DNA from: Haliscomenobacter hydrossis DSM 1100
GTDB lineage: Bacteria > Bacteroidota > Bacteroidia > Chitinophagales > Saprospiraceae
DNA: 64,000 bases
Assembly (NCBI RefSeq): GCF_000212735.1
Contig: NC_015510.1
Location: forward strand, 3,498,315 to 3,562,314
Direction: 5' to 3'
A program made the position numbers and the translations under genes. Of the stretch, positions 15,256 to 24,485 are shown piece after piece (position 1 is the first letter of the stretch; the number at the start of each line of letters is the position of its first letter). A model generated the notes under the pieces. The model did no database searches, was not told the origin of the DNA, and was given only the letters and a program-made list of their open reading frames with translations.

Positions 15256-16437
15256 TCAAAGTGCATCCAAAGCCGCCAAAATCACCCCACAAGCCCATGC
15301 AATTTCTTTCTCCGTAATGATCAATGGTGGCGCAATCCTCATAGACTCTGTATTGAACAAAAACCAATCACTGATCAGCCCTTGAGCCAAACAATCATGA
15401 ATGACCCTCAGCACGGCATCAAAGGATCCCAAATCCATCGCCATCAACAGGCCTGCACTGCGCACTTCGCGAATTTTGGGGTGTTGCAACAATTGATGAA
15501 ACAAGGCTTCCTTGGCCTTCACTTCCGCGATGTAAGGCGTATCCAGCAAGGTTTGCAAATTGGCTAGCGCGGCCGCACAACACACCGGATGCCCGCCAAA
15601 AGTGGTGATGTGCCCCAGGATGGGATTTTCCGACAGCACCTGCATGATGGCCCTGGAGGACACAAATGCTCCAATCGGCATGCCGCCGCCCATTCCTTTG
15701 GCCAAAAGCAGCACATCCGGCACGATGCCGTATTGTTCAAAAGCAAACAGGCTGCCGGTGCGCCCAAAACCCACCTGAATCTCATCCAAAATCAATAAAG
15801 CACCAACCTCAGTGCAGCGTTCGCGCAGCTTTTGGAGGTAGCCATCAACAGGCGGGCGCACGCCCCATTCAGCCTGCACCGTTTCGACAATGACCGCAGC
15901 AGTATTTTCGGTGATTTCCTTCAAACACCAGGTACAGTTGAATTCGATGTGCCGAATGCCCGGCAGGAGCGGATGGTAAGGCTGGGTAAATTCTTTGGGC
16001 CACATCAAGCTGGCGGCACCTTGGGTACTGCCGTGGTAAGCCCGTTTGCAGGCCACAATTTCGGCACGGCCAGTGTAACGTTTGGCGAGCTTCATGGCTC
16101 CTTCGGTGGCCTCAGTGCCCGAATTGACAAAATAGACCGACTCCAGTGAATCGGGTAAATTATCGGCCAGGAGTTTGGCGAGTTGCACTTGAGGGTCAAG
16201 CACGTATTCTCCGTAAACCAAGGTGTGCAGATAGCGATCCAGTTGCGCCTGGATTGCGGCCAATACCCGAGGGTGCCGATGCCCCAGATTGCTGACGCTG
16301 ATGCCCGCAATCAGATCGAGGTAAGCTTTGCCCGCAGGGTCGTACAAGTACATGCCTTCGGCCCGTTCAATTTCCAGCATCAAGGGGCTAGGACTGGTAG
16401 GAGCAAGGTGTTGGAGGAAAAGTTGTCGTGGGTTCAT
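15256..16437 (-). CDS. Class III pyridoxal-phosphate aminotransferase
   Basis: A 393-residue enzyme of the acetylornithine/ornithine/4-aminobutyrate aminotransferase group, which moves amino groups from omega-amino donors to 2-oxoglutarate with PLP. Visible signatures are the glycine-rich GISVSNLGHRHPRV, FVNSGTEATEGAMKLA (phosphate binding), the LILDEIQVGFGRTG motif with the PLP-contacting Asp, and LLLAKGMGGGMPIGA with the Schiff-base Lys. I chose the ATG at 16437 (MNPRQLFLQHLAP); an upstream ATG at 16599 would prefix 54 residues coded by repeat-like DNA. It is not beside arginine or lysine genes, so the substrate is undetermined. Confidence 0.9.
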   Translation of the reverse strand: MNPRQLFLQHLAPTSPSPLMLEIERAEGMYLYDPAGKAYLDLIAGISVSNLGHRHPRVLAAIQAQLDRYLHTLVYGEYVLDPQVQLAKLLADNLPDSLESVYFVNSGTEATEGAMKLAKRYTGRAEIVACKRAYHGSTQGAASLMWPKEFTQPYHPLLPGIRHIEFNCTWCLKEITENTAAVIVETVQAEWGVRPPVDGYLQKLRERCTEVGALLILDEIQVGFGRTGSLFAFEQYGIVPDVLLLAKGMGGGMPIGAFVSSRAIMQVLSENPILGHITTFGGHPVCCAAALANLQTLLDTPYIAEVKAKEALFHQLLQHPKIREVRSAGLLMAMDLGSFDAVLRVIHDCLAQGLISDWFLFNTESMRIAPPLIITEKEIAWACGVILAALDAL

Positions 16438-16511
16438 GTGGTGAGGGTTTGAAGGTTCGCGGGTTCCAGAGTTCGGGGGTTTGAAGGTTCCAGGGTTTGC
16501 GGGTTCTGTAT
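16438..16511. repeat. Low-complexity GGTTTGAAGGTTC-type tandem repeat
   Basis: Degenerate direct copies of units such as GGGTTTGAAGGTTC and GGGTTCCAG occupy the leader of the aminotransferase gene. No matching inverted arm is visible nearby, so this looks like half of the palindrome type seen at 37896 and 46517. The following bases to 16621 hold nothing I can identify. Confidence 0.6.
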
Positions 16512-16621
16512 GCGCTACACCCCTGGAATTAAACTTGACATGTGCCTTGAGCGTGACAAAATTCTCAAAAAAGTTACTTGGAAAGCCCAACTCTGCCAAT
16601 TATTTTGCCGTATCGTAAAAT

Positions 16622-16690
16622 CAGCTACGAGCAATCAGCTATAAACCCCAATGCTGACAGCTCATAGCTGATTGCTGACAGTTGATTTGT
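16622..16690. repeat. CAGCTA-type imperfect palindrome
   Basis: GCAATCAGCTAT (16631-16642) pairs with ATAGCTGATTGC (16664-16675), and weaker pairing extends outward. Units of the type CAGCTA/TAGCTG recur. It lies in the 367-bp divergent gap between the aminotransferase and lysozyme genes, which otherwise holds no gene. Confidence 0.65.
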
Positions 16691-16804
16691 TACTGAAAAA
16701 TTAAAGCTCGAAAATGCTTTGCAAAAACAAAATTTTTTCTGTATCATTGAACGCGAACCCAAAAAAGCAAGATTTGTGTATGCGTTTGTTAAGATGTTAG
16801 TCCC

Positions 16805-17509
16805 ATGAAACAAGTAATGTTACTGGTGTGCATTTTGATCTCCACTCTACTTTTCTACCTCAAAGGACCCTCGTCCTGGTCGGGAGAGTATGCCATTCGT
16901 GGCATCGATGTATCTCACTATCAATCAGCTATCGATTGGAGTAAGGTTGCCAGTCAACAATTGGACTTTGTTTTTGTAAAAGCCACCGAAGGAGTTACCC
17001 TCAACGATAAATTGTTTTGTGACAACTGGGAAGCCATCAAAGAAGAAGGGCTGCGCCGGGGTGCCTACCATTTTTACCGAGCCAACGTATCCCCCGAACA
17101 ACAAGCCTTGAATTTCATCCGCAACGTCAAAATGGAAGCGGGCGATTTACCACCGGTACTTGACGTAGAAACGCTGGATGGCGCGGGCAAAATTCAGCTG
17201 CTGGCCGGAATGTATACCTGGTTGTACATGGTCGAAATCGCTTACGGCGTCAAACCCGTCATTTATACCAATCAAAAATTCTACAATACCTACCTTTCCG
17301 GGCAGTTTGCTGAGTATCCATTGTGGATAGCCCGTTACAATGGCACGCGCCAACCCCGCCTGGCCGACGGCCGGGAATGGAAATTTTGGCAACGCCGCGA
17401 TACCGGAAAACTCGCTGGCATCGAAGGCGCAGTGGACATGAATGTTTTTCAGGGTACGAAAAAAGAGCTGGAGGCTATGTGTATGCCGGACTTGATGAGC
17501 CGCCCTTAG
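16805..17509 (+). CDS. Glycoside hydrolase family 25 lysozyme
   Basis: A 234-residue muramidase-type enzyme predicted to cut the N-acetylmuramic acid-N-acetylglucosamine bond of peptidoglycan. The N-terminal hydrophobic segment (MLLVCILISTLLFYL) is a signal peptide or anchor. The GH25 barrel then shows IRGIDVSHYQSAIDW, FVFVKATEGVTLND, RGAYHFYRA, LPPVLDVE (catalytic acid region) and PVIYTN. It ends near WKFWQRRDTGKLAGIEGAVDMNVF, the usual family closing motif. It stands alone. It may work in cell-wall remodelling or against competitors. Confidence 0.93.
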   Translation: MKQVMLLVCILISTLLFYLKGPSSWSGEYAIRGIDVSHYQSAIDWSKVASQQLDFVFVKATEGVTLNDKLFCDNWEAIKEEGLRRGAYHFYRANVSPEQQALNFIRNVKMEAGDLPPVLDVETLDGAGKIQLLAGMYTWLYMVEIAYGVKPVIYTNQKFYNTYLSGQFAEYPLWIARYNGTRQPRLADGREWKFWQRRDTGKLAGIEGAVDMNVFQGTKKELEAMCMPDLMSRP

Positions 17510-17525
17510 TCTAACATTCCCTTAC

Positions 17526-18689
17526 TCACTTTTTCGCATAACTCACCCGATACACCACATCCGCGTAATCATCCGATATAAGCATCGAGCCGTCCGGCAA
17601 AAATTCCAGATCTACGGGTCTTCCCCACACGTCTTGTGATTCCTGATTGAGCCAACCTTCGGCAAAAGGTTTGTAGCTGATGGCTTGACCATTGTTGTTG
17701 AGGGTCACCATCATGATGCGGTAGCCATTCTTTTTGCTGCGGTTCCAGGAGCCGTGTTCGGCCAGCAGAATTTGGTTTTTGTAGGAAGCGGGGAACATTT
17801 TTCCGGTGTAAAATTCGACCCCGAGTGGTGCTACGTGAGTGCCCAATTTTTGCACCGGAGCAGTAAATTCATCACTACACGGGCGTATTCCCTTAAATTC
17901 TGGGTCGGGTACGTCGCCCGCATGGCAATACGGATACCCAAAATGCTGACCATCTTTACTAGCGTGGTTCAACTCACAGGCGGGCACATCATCTCCCATC
18001 ATATCGCGGCCATTGTCGGTAAACCAGAGTTCATTGTTTTCGGGGTGCCAGGTAAAACCCACTGTATTGCGGATGCCGTGTTGTACCACCTCTACCTTTT
18101 TGGTCTCAATGTCCAGGCGGGTAATGGAGGCGAAAATGTCTTTTTCGGACTCACAAATGTTGCAGGGGGCACCAACGGGTACATATAGTTTACCATCAGG
18201 GCCAAAGGCAATGTACTTCCAGCCATGGTGTTTTTCGGTCGGATATTGGTCGTACACCACCACGGGTTGAGGAGGATTGGCTAGGTTGGCTTCAATGTTT
18301 TCTAATTTGATGATGCGGCTGACTTCGGCAATGTACAAATCTCCATCGCGCAGGGCTACCCCATTGGGCATGTTGAGGCCAGTGGCTATGGTGAACATTT
18401 TATCTGCCACAAAATCGCCATCGGTGTCTTGTATGGCGTATACATCTCCTTTATCACGAGTGCCTACGAACAGCGTGCCCTTGGGCGAAAGGCACATAGA
18501 GCGGGCATTTTTGACGTTTTCGGCGTACACTTCTATTTTGAATCCTTCGGGTAGTTTGATTTGGCTCAAGGGCAATTTTGAAGCAGGAGTATTGTTGAAG
18601 ATTTTGGGGGACGGCGGATTAAAGGGGCCACAGGCAAAAAATACAAACACCAGGAGACAAAAGCATAAAATGGATCTGAATGGTTTCAT
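17526..18689 (-). CDS. Sorbosone dehydrogenase-like (PQQ-type beta-propeller) lipoprotein
   Basis: A 387-residue protein started at the ATG at 18689; a longer open frame upstream overlaps the divergent transporter gene and is not convincing. The N-terminus CFCLLVFVFFACG carries a lipobox with Cys, suggesting an exported lipoprotein. The rest is a six-bladed glucose/sorbosone dehydrogenase-type propeller: LPEGFKIEVYAENVKNARSM, DLYIAEVSRI, GPDGKLYVPVGAPCN, IRNTVGFTWHP, ELWFTDNGRD and EFLPDGSMLISDDYADVVYR. Relatives oxidise sugars with PQQ, but substrate and cofactor are not proven here. Confidence 0.9.
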   Translation of the reverse strand: MKPFRSILCFCLLVFVFFACGPFNPPSPKIFNNTPASKLPLSQIKLPEGFKIEVYAENVKNARSMCLSPKGTLFVGTRDKGDVYAIQDTDGDFVADKMFTIATGLNMPNGVALRDGDLYIAEVSRIIKLENIEANLANPPQPVVVYDQYPTEKHHGWKYIAFGPDGKLYVPVGAPCNICESEKDIFASITRLDIETKKVEVVQHGIRNTVGFTWHPENNELWFTDNGRDMMGDDVPACELNHASKDGQHFGYPYCHAGDVPDPEFKGIRPCSDEFTAPVQKLGTHVAPLGVEFYTGKMFPASYKNQILLAEHGSWNRSKKNGYRIMMVTLNNNGQAISYKPFAEGWLNQESQDVWGRPVDLEFLPDGSMLISDDYADVVYRVSYAKK

Positions 18690-18842
18690 GGTTGAATCAT
18701 TTTTGAAGAGATGACTAAAGTACAACAAATCCAACATGGAAAGGATGAAAAATGACTTGGCAATTTCCAGAGAGATGGCAAAACCCTGAGTTTTTCGGTT
18801 ATATTTACGGCTAACGATTGGACAAAACAAGCATCGGCTACT

Positions 18843-20129
18843 ATGATTAAAGAATTTATCCCCGATCCGGATGCGGAAGGCCCGGTGGTGCAACACACAC
18901 CACCTAGGCGTTTTTACAACAACCTCACCTTCCGGGTGCTGGTGGCAATTAGCCTCGGGGTCTTGCTGGGTGCCTTTTTTCCAAAAACGGGAGAAGCCAT
19001 GCAGCCTATCGCCAAGACCTTCATCAACATGATCAAGATGGTGATTGCGCCGATCATCTTCCTCACCATTGTCACGGGGATCGGCAAGGTCAGCGACATT
19101 CGGCAATTTGGGCGCATTGGCGGTAAAGCGCTGTTGTACTTCATTACGGTGACTACCCTGGCCTTGTTTATCGGTTTGGTGGTGGGGAACCTCGTTAAGC
19201 CCGGCGCTGGTCTGGATACCGCTCATCTCAACAAAGGAGATGTCAGCGAGTACGTTGAAATGAGCAAGGAAAAAACCTGGGTGGACCACATTACCGAAAT
19301 TGTGCCTCCGAACGTCCTGGGTGCTTTTGCCGAAGGCAACTTGTTGCAAGTGCTGTTTTTTTCCATCCTGTTTGGCATTGGCATCGCCCAAATCGGTGAT
19401 TCCGGGCAAAACCTGCTCAAAACCTTTGACAAGATTTTACAAGTGCTCTTCAAAATCATGGCCATGATCATGGTGCTCGCTCCGCTGGGGGCATTTGGAG
19501 GCATGGCTTATACGGTGGGCAAGTACGGACTGGGTACTTTAAAACCCCTGGCCATGTTGATGCTCACGGTGTACATCACCATGTTCCTGTTCATTTTTGT
19601 GGTGTTAAATCTGATCTGCTATTTTTCAAAGATTAATTTGTGGAAATTATTGGGCTTCATCAAAGAAGAAATTTTGATTGTGCTGGGGACTTCCTCCTCA
19701 GAGTCTGTTTTGCCCCGCATGATCGAAAAAATGGAGCGTTACGGCGCGTCCAAACAGGCGGCGGGTTTGATCATTCCCACGGGATATTCCTTCAATCTGG
19801 ATGGCACCAGCATTTACCTGTCGATGTCGGTGCTGTTTATTGCCCAGGTTTTTGGGGTACACCTCAGCATACAAGAGCAGTTGTACATCATTGGTATCCT
19901 GATTTTGACCTCTAAAGGTGCCGCCGGAGTCACCGGAAGTGGGTTTATTGTACTGGCTTCTACTTTGTCGTCTTTTCCCCAAATCCCGATTGAAGGTCTG
20001 GGCTTGTTGGTGGGTGTAGATCGCTTCATGTCGGAAGCCCGAGCCATTACGAACCTGATTGGCAATGCCGTAGCCACCATCGTAGTGGCCAAAAGTGAAA
20101 ACGAATTTACGCCCTTGATTCACAAATAA
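18843..20129 (+). CDS. Dicarboxylate/amino acid:cation symporter
   Basis: A 428-residue inner-membrane transporter of the DAACS (SLC1/GltP/DctA) family with about eight transmembrane helices and two re-entrant loops. The serine-rich LGTSSSESVLPRMIEKM loop (HP1), the SFNLDGTSIYLSM motif (TM7 NMDGT-type) and KGAAGVTGSGFIVLA (HP2) are diagnostic. It moves glutamate/aspartate or C4-dicarboxylates with Na+ or H+; which one cannot be read from sequence. The MoxR-like ATPase gene starts 6 bp after its stop, so they are probably cotranscribed. Confidence 0.94.
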   Translation: MIKEFIPDPDAEGPVVQHTPPRRFYNNLTFRVLVAISLGVLLGAFFPKTGEAMQPIAKTFINMIKMVIAPIIFLTIVTGIGKVSDIRQFGRIGGKALLYFITVTTLALFIGLVVGNLVKPGAGLDTAHLNKGDVSEYVEMSKEKTWVDHITEIVPPNVLGAFAEGNLLQVLFFSILFGIGIAQIGDSGQNLLKTFDKILQVLFKIMAMIMVLAPLGAFGGMAYTVGKYGLGTLKPLAMLMLTVYITMFLFIFVVLNLICYFSKINLWKLLGFIKEEILIVLGTSSSESVLPRMIEKMERYGASKQAAGLIIPTGYSFNLDGTSIYLSMSVLFIAQVFGVHLSIQEQLYIIGILILTSKGAAGVTGSGFIVLASTLSSFPQIPIEGLGLLVGVDRFMSEARAITNLIGNAVATIVVAKSENEFTPLIHK

Positions 20130-20135
20130 AACGGA

Positions 20136-21029
20136 ATGGTTTCTCTTGAACAAGTCCAAAATCTACTCGCTGCACAAGGCTACATCACGGAAAAACCGAT
20201 TGTACTTTCGATGTTTCTTTCCATGCGTTTGGGCAAACCACTGCTGGTCGAAGGGCCCGCCGGAGTGGGTAAAACGGAGATCGCCAAGGTGATGGCCAAA
20301 GCCTTGGATACCGATTTGATCAGGCTGCAGTGCTACGAGGGTCTCGATGCCAATCATGCCCTTTATGAATGGAATTACCAGCAACAGTTGCTTTACCTCA
20401 AATTGGAAGAAGGGCTTTCGATGGACCTGGCCGAGCGGGAAAAGAACATCTTCAGCGAGAAATTTTTACTCAAAAGGCCACTTCTGCAAGCCATCACCCA
20501 CCACAAAGCTCCGGTATTGCTGATCGACGAGATTGACCGGGCTGATGAGGAATTTGAGAGCTTTTTATTGGAGGTGCTTTCCGATTGGCAAATCACTATT
20601 CCGGAAATTGGCACCATCCATGCCACCCATCGCCCGCATGTCATCGTGACCAGCAACCGGGTACGGGAGCTATCCGAGGCCTTGCGGCGGCGTTGTTTGT
20701 ACCTGTACATTGATTATCCCGACTTTGAAAAAGAGCTGCAAATTGTGCGCAGTAAGGTGCCGGAAATAGATGAAAAGCTCGGGCAGCAGATTTGTGCCTT
20801 CATGCGGGAGTTGCGCCAATTGCGTCTGGATAAAGTGCCGGGTGTGGCTGAAACCCTTGATTGGGCGGCGGCTTTGGCCAATTTGCACATCGATCATTTG
20901 GACAAAGAAACCGTAGAATCCACCCTGGGCATTATCCTCAAAGATTGGCAAGACATCCGCCATACCCAAATGTCCTTGACGGAGCTGTTTGAAAAAACGG
21001 GCGCGATTTCGAAATTTGATGCCTTGTAA
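20136..21029 (+). CDS. MoxR-family AAA+ ATPase
   Basis: A 297-residue AAA+ protein of the MoxR group, which acts as a chaperone inserting cofactors or assembling complexes. Walker A is VEGPAGVGKTEIAK (residues ~35-48), Walker B is VLLIDEIDRADEEF, and the sensor region is HVIVTSNRVRELSEALRRRC. MoxR genes usually sit beside DUF58 and VWA-domain genes; none is present here, where it follows a transporter gene with a 6-bp gap. The partner is therefore unknown. The C-terminal lid domain is complete. Confidence 0.92.
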   Translation: MVSLEQVQNLLAAQGYITEKPIVLSMFLSMRLGKPLLVEGPAGVGKTEIAKVMAKALDTDLIRLQCYEGLDANHALYEWNYQQQLLYLKLEEGLSMDLAEREKNIFSEKFLLKRPLLQAITHHKAPVLLIDEIDRADEEFESFLLEVLSDWQITIPEIGTIHATHRPHVIVTSNRVRELSEALRRRCLYLYIDYPDFEKELQIVRSKVPEIDEKLGQQICAFMRELRQLRLDKVPGVAETLDWAAALANLHIDHLDKETVESTLGIILKDWQDIRHTQMSLTELFEKTGAISKFDAL

Positions 21030-21030
21030 T

Positions 21031-21193
21031 AGTTGAAGAGTTGAAATGTTTAGCGTTGAAAAGTACGGTAGTGCTATATCGAGCTTTTTTTCAGAACGTT
21101 TAGTTAGTACACATAAGGCAAGATAAGCTGATCTTTTAAACGCATAAACCTTCAAACTACTCTTCAACTTTTCAACATTTCAACCCTTCAACT
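21031..21193. repeat. Imperfect GTTGAAGAG-type palindrome
   Basis: The left arm (21031-21064) and right arm (about 21160-21193) are built from the same GTTGAAGAG/GTTGAAAAG units as the palindrome at 1432 and are complementary with small gaps. About 95 bp of unremarkable sequence separates them. It fills the space between the MoxR-like gene and wlbB, ending two bases before the wlbB ATG. Confidence 0.7.
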
Positions 21194-21195
21194 TT

Positions 21196-21762
21196 ATGCA
21201 TTTCCAACATCCTAGCGCCATTGTCGATTCAGGTGCCCAAATTGGAGCAGGCACCAAGATTTGGCATTTCTGTCACGTCATGGCTGGTGCGGTAATTGGT
21301 GAAAATTGCAGCCTGGGGCAAAATGTTTTTGTGGCCGAGGGAGTGATTTTGGGAAAAAATGTCAAAGTGCAAAACAACGTATCGCTGTATTCGGGGGTCA
21401 TCTGTGCAGACGATGTTTTCCTGGGGCCATCGATGGTGTTTACCAACGTATACAATCCCCGCAGTGCCGTCAACCGCAAAGGGGAGTACCGCCAAACCTG
21501 GGTAGAACGAGGCGTGACCATTGGGGCGAATGCGACCATTTTGTGCGGCATCCGCATTGGTGCCTATGCCTTTATCGGTGCGGGAGCAGTGGTGCTCAAG
21601 GATGTCTTGCCCTATGCGCTATGGGTAGGCAATCCAGCCCGGCACATCGGTTGGATGAGCGAATACGGAGAGCGTTTGTATTTCGATGAACAAAACCTGG
21701 CACTTTGCCCTGGCTCTGGCGAACAGTACCGTCTGGAGCATGGACAGGTAACAAAAATATGA
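21196..21762 (+). CDS. wlbB: UDP-amino-sugar N-acetyltransferase, WbpD/WlbB-like (left-handed beta-helix)
   Basis: A 188-residue hexapeptide-repeat acyltransferase. From residue 1, repeats such as [20 protein letters not shown] and [20 protein letters not shown] form a left-handed beta-helix. An insertion loop with [17 protein letters not shown] is followed by helix closure at [11 protein letters not shown]. It best fits WbpD/WlbB, which acetylates UDP-2-acetamido-3-amino-glucuronic acid in O-antigen or glycan sugar synthesis using acetyl-CoA. Its stop overlaps the start of the next gene (ATGA), which encodes the dehydrogenase of the same pathway, supporting this reading. Confidence 0.88.
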   Translation: MHFQHPSAIVDSGAQIGAGTKIWHFCHVMAGAVIGENCSLGQNVFVAEGVILGKNVKVQNNVSLYSGVICADDVFLGPSMVFTNVYNPRSAVNRKGEYRQTWVERGVTIGANATILCGIRIGAYAFIGAGAVVLKDVLPYALWVGNPARHIGWMSEYGERLYFDEQNLALCPGSGEQYRLEHGQVTKI

Positions 21763-22724
21763 AAGACCTGAATTTTGCCCTGATCGGGGTGGCTGGATAT
21801 GTGGCACCCCGGCATTTACGGGCCATTAAGGATACCGAAAATCGATTGATTGCGGCGCTCGACCCCAATGATTCGGTGGGCGTGATGGATGCCTATTTTC
21901 CTGACGCGGCTTTTCTTGTGGAATTTGAACGCTTCGATCGGCACCTGGAGAAACTCCGCCAAAATGGGCAAAAACTTCACTACGTAAGCATCTGCTCGCC
22001 CAATTACCTGCACGATGCACACATCCGCTTTGGGCTGCGCCAACGGGCAGACGTCATTTGTGAAAAACCCCTGGTGCTCAATCCCTGGAATGCGGAGGCT
22101 TTGCAGCGCAACGAAGTGGAGACGGGGCAACGGGTGTACACTATTCTGCAATTGCGTTTACACCCGGTTATTCAGGCTTTAAAAACCCGGATGGCTCAGC
22201 AAGCTGTACAAAAACACGAGGTTGACCTGAGTTACATCACTGCGCGGGGCAACTGGTACTACGCCAGTTGGAAGGGCGAAATGCCAAAATCAGGGGGGAT
22301 TGCAACCAATATCGGCATCCATTTTTTTGACATGTTGATCTGGATTTTCGGGGCGGTGCAAAAAAGTGAAGTACACTTGCACCGTCATGATCGGGCCGCA
22401 GGGTATCTGGAATTGGAGCGCGCGCGGGTGCGCTGGTTTTTGAGCATCGATGAAAAAACCCTCCCTCAAGCCGTACGCGAAAAAGGTGGTCGTACCTTTC
22501 GGTCCATACGCATCGATGGCGAGGAATTGGAGTTTAGTGAGGGCTTCACCGATCTGCACACCGAGAGCTATCGGGAGATTTTGGCGGGGCGAGGCTTTGG
22601 CTTGGATGATGCTGCGCCTTCGATTGCGTTGGTACACAGCATTCGGGAGGCGGAGGTATTGGGATTGAAAGGGGAATACCACCCCTTGGCGGCGTTGCCG
22701 CAGGGGAGGCATCCGTTTAAGTGA
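21759..22724 (+). CDS. wlbA: Gfo/Idh/MocA oxidoreductase, WbpB/WlbA-like
   Basis: A 321-residue NAD-dependent oxidoreductase. The Rossmann fold starts [20 protein letters not shown], and the Gfo/Idh signature is [13 protein letters not shown]...VICEKPLVL with the catalytic-site Lys in EKP. A second domain contains [15 protein letters not shown]. In the WbpB/WlbA branch it oxidises C3 of UDP-N-acetyl-glucosaminuronic acid. The start ATG (21759) overlaps the wlbB stop, implying translational coupling. The aminotransferase (WbpE-type) and upstream dehydrogenase of the pathway are not in the window. Confidence 0.86.
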   Translation: MKDLNFALIGVAGYVAPRHLRAIKDTENRLIAALDPNDSVGVMDAYFPDAAFLVEFERFDRHLEKLRQNGQKLHYVSICSPNYLHDAHIRFGLRQRADVICEKPLVLNPWNAEALQRNEVETGQRVYTILQLRLHPVIQALKTRMAQQAVQKHEVDLSYITARGNWYYASWKGEMPKSGGIATNIGIHFFDMLIWIFGAVQKSEVHLHRHDRAAGYLELERARVRWFLSIDEKTLPQAVREKGGRTFRSIRIDGEELEFSEGFTDLHTESYREILAGRGFGLDDAAPSIALVHSIREAEVLGLKGEYHPLAALPQGRHPFK

Positions 22725-22765
22725 ATAAAATCCGTGTAAAATCTGTGTGACATTTGTGTGAACGC

Positions 22766-23626
22766 CTACTTGATCACTTTCATCACCTCTTGAATCTTAT
22801 CATTCGGCACCAACAGTGCCAAATTGTACTGCTTGATTTTCCAATTCAGTCCACTTTTTTCCAGTACACCAGAGCCTCGGCATGGGCCCATCCAGGTATC
22901 CAGCACTTCGTCCCACCAGGCATAACGACCATCGGCGGATACGGCAACGTTGCGGTTTTTGGCTTTAAAATCCCAGGCCACGTCTTTTTCAAAAGCCTTT
23001 TGTAAGTCTTTGCGCATGGCATCGGTGAGCCAACGTTCGGTAGCATCGGTGCCTAGGAATACGCCATCACTACTCATGGCGCCAAAGAATTTCTCCTCAT
23101 CTGCGGTAGCCGCAGCGCGGTGCCAGGCCTCGATGAAGCTGGCAATTTCCTTCTGGTGATCGGGGGTAGCCGTGATGCAATTGTCCTTGCGACGTGTATC
23201 GGTGATGTGGATGATTTTCCAACCCTCGTTGGTTTTCATCAGCTGGAAAGCATTGACTCCACAGTGGCTCATTTGGTCGCCCAAGAAAAAAGTATACTCG
23301 GTCCAAGCTGTAGCCAGGTTTTGATCGATGCGCACATCGTAACTCCAGATGCGTTCATCGAGCATTTTTGCAGACGGTTTGCCCACTGAGGTGATAAAAC
23401 GGCTGATGGACTCTGACCGAAGTTGGGGCTTGCCTTCCCGATCGATGAGGGTCGTTTGCAAATGGGCATCGGGGTGCATGATGGCTTTGATGCGCACACT
23501 GTCATTGACCCGCATGCCATCGAACATTTGTTGAATGCAGGCAATCACGGCCGCACGTTCATCCGTTTGGGCCTGGCCCAGGGTGCAGAATGCACTGAAC
23601 ATCAATACAAGTGGAAAAAATTTCAT
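22766..23626 (-). CDS. Exported protein with two SnoaL/NTF2-like domains
   Basis: A 286-residue protein with signal peptide (MKFFPLVLMFSAFCTLGQAQ). Two NTF2-like alpha+beta cone domains appear in tandem. The first (residues ~24-150) contains AVIACIQQMFDGMRVNDSVR and WKIIHITDTRRK. The second (~155-286) contains IASFIEAWHRAAATADEEKFFGAM, FLGTDATERW and WKIKQYNLALLVPND, like the SnoaL_3/DUF4440 type. Such domains bind small hydrophobic molecules or catalyse isomerisations. The repeat suggests an internal duplication forming a pseudo-dimer. Substrate is unknown. Confidence 0.8.
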   Translation of the reverse strand: MKFFPLVLMFSAFCTLGQAQTDERAAVIACIQQMFDGMRVNDSVRIKAIMHPDAHLQTTLIDREGKPQLRSESISRFITSVGKPSAKMLDERIWSYDVRIDQNLATAWTEYTFFLGDQMSHCGVNAFQLMKTNEGWKIIHITDTRRKDNCITATPDHQKEIASFIEAWHRAAATADEEKFFGAMSSDGVFLGTDATERWLTDAMRKDLQKAFEKDVAWDFKAKNRNVAVSADGRYAWWDEVLDTWMGPCRGSGVLEKSGLNWKIKQYNLALLVPNDKIQEVMKVIK

Positions 23627-23644
23627 TGTTTGTGGTTTTATTTA

Positions 23645-24349
23645 TCAAAAGATCCCTTCATCTGCAAAACTGAGATACCCGGCCTCGCTCACAATCAGGT
23701 GGTCCTGCACCAGGATATCCAGTTGCAAGCCCGCCTTGCGCAAGCTTTGCGTGAGGTCGAGATCGGCCTGGCTGGGGCGCAAATTCCCCGAAGGGTGATT
23801 GTGGCAAAGCACAATACTGGCCGCATTGTATTCCAACGCCTTCTTAAAGATCACCCGGGCGTCTACCACAGTGCTGGAAAAGCCTCCAGCGCTGATTTTT
23901 TCCCGTCCAACCATGCGGTTGGCCTGATTGAGTAGAAGAATCCAGAATTCCTCGGTACTTAAATCGAGCACCAATGGTGCCAGCGCCAAATACGCGTCCT
24001 TACTGCTGCTGATCAGGGGGCGTTTTTGTAAGGGCAGCAATTGTCGACGATGCCCCAACTCCAGCGCCGCAATGATGGAAATGGCCTTAGCCTCCCCCAC
24101 GCCATTGAAGCGCTCGCTGAGTTCTTTGACGCTGCAGCGGCCCAGTTCATTCAAATCAGCGTCGTAGGCATGCAAAATCCGTTGAGCCAAACCCAAAGCA
24201 GACTCATCCCGGTTGCCAGAACCCAGAATGATGGCCAATAACTCGGCATCCGTCAATTGTTTTTTTCCTTTGAGTAGCAGTTTCTCGCGTGGGCGATCCT
24301 CCTCGGCCCAGCCTTTAATGCTTATTCTTTCCTTTGGATCGTGGTACAT
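23645..24349 (-). CDS. radC: RadC-family JAB/MPN domain protein
   Basis: A 234-residue protein begun at the ATG at 24349 (MYHDPKERISIKGWAEEDRP), the usual RadC start; an earlier ATG at 24415 adds hydrophobic residues that do not belong. N-terminal helix-hairpin-helix-like segments (KQLTDAELLAIILGSG, FNGVGEAKAISI) are followed by the JAMM metalloprotease-like motif (CHNHPSGNLRPSQAD). Despite its name, a direct role in DNA repair is doubtful, and the enzyme activity is unproven. Its 3' end lies 18 bp from the NTF2-like gene start, so cotranscription is possible. Confidence 0.93.
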   Translation of the reverse strand: MYHDPKERISIKGWAEEDRPREKLLLKGKKQLTDAELLAIILGSGNRDESALGLAQRILHAYDADLNELGRCSVKELSERFNGVGEAKAISIIAALELGHRRQLLPLQKRPLISSSKDAYLALAPLVLDLSTEEFWILLLNQANRMVGREKISAGGFSSTVVDARVIFKKALEYNAASIVLCHNHPSGNLRPSQADLDLTQSLRKAGLQLDILVQDHLIVSEAGYLSFADEGIF

Positions 24350-24485
24350 AACACAAATGTTGAAACGATGAGCAAACAAAATGAATCCAAAGGCTATGTA
24401 AAAAGTGAAAGGCAAATGCTGGGAACAGAAACAATTTCCATTCCGTTTCTTATGTTTGAGCTAATTTAGAAGATATTTTTGAAAA

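Noticed and set aside
16438..16599. 54-residue N-terminal extension of the aminotransferase
   Set aside because: It is coded by repeat-type DNA with Pro/Gly/Thr-rich low complexity; the internal ATG at 16437 gives the family-typical length.
18690..19409. N-terminal extension of the sorbosone dehydrogenase-like gene to 19409
   Set aside because: It lies antisense to the clear symporter gene, whereas the ATG at 18689 is followed by a lipoprotein signal.
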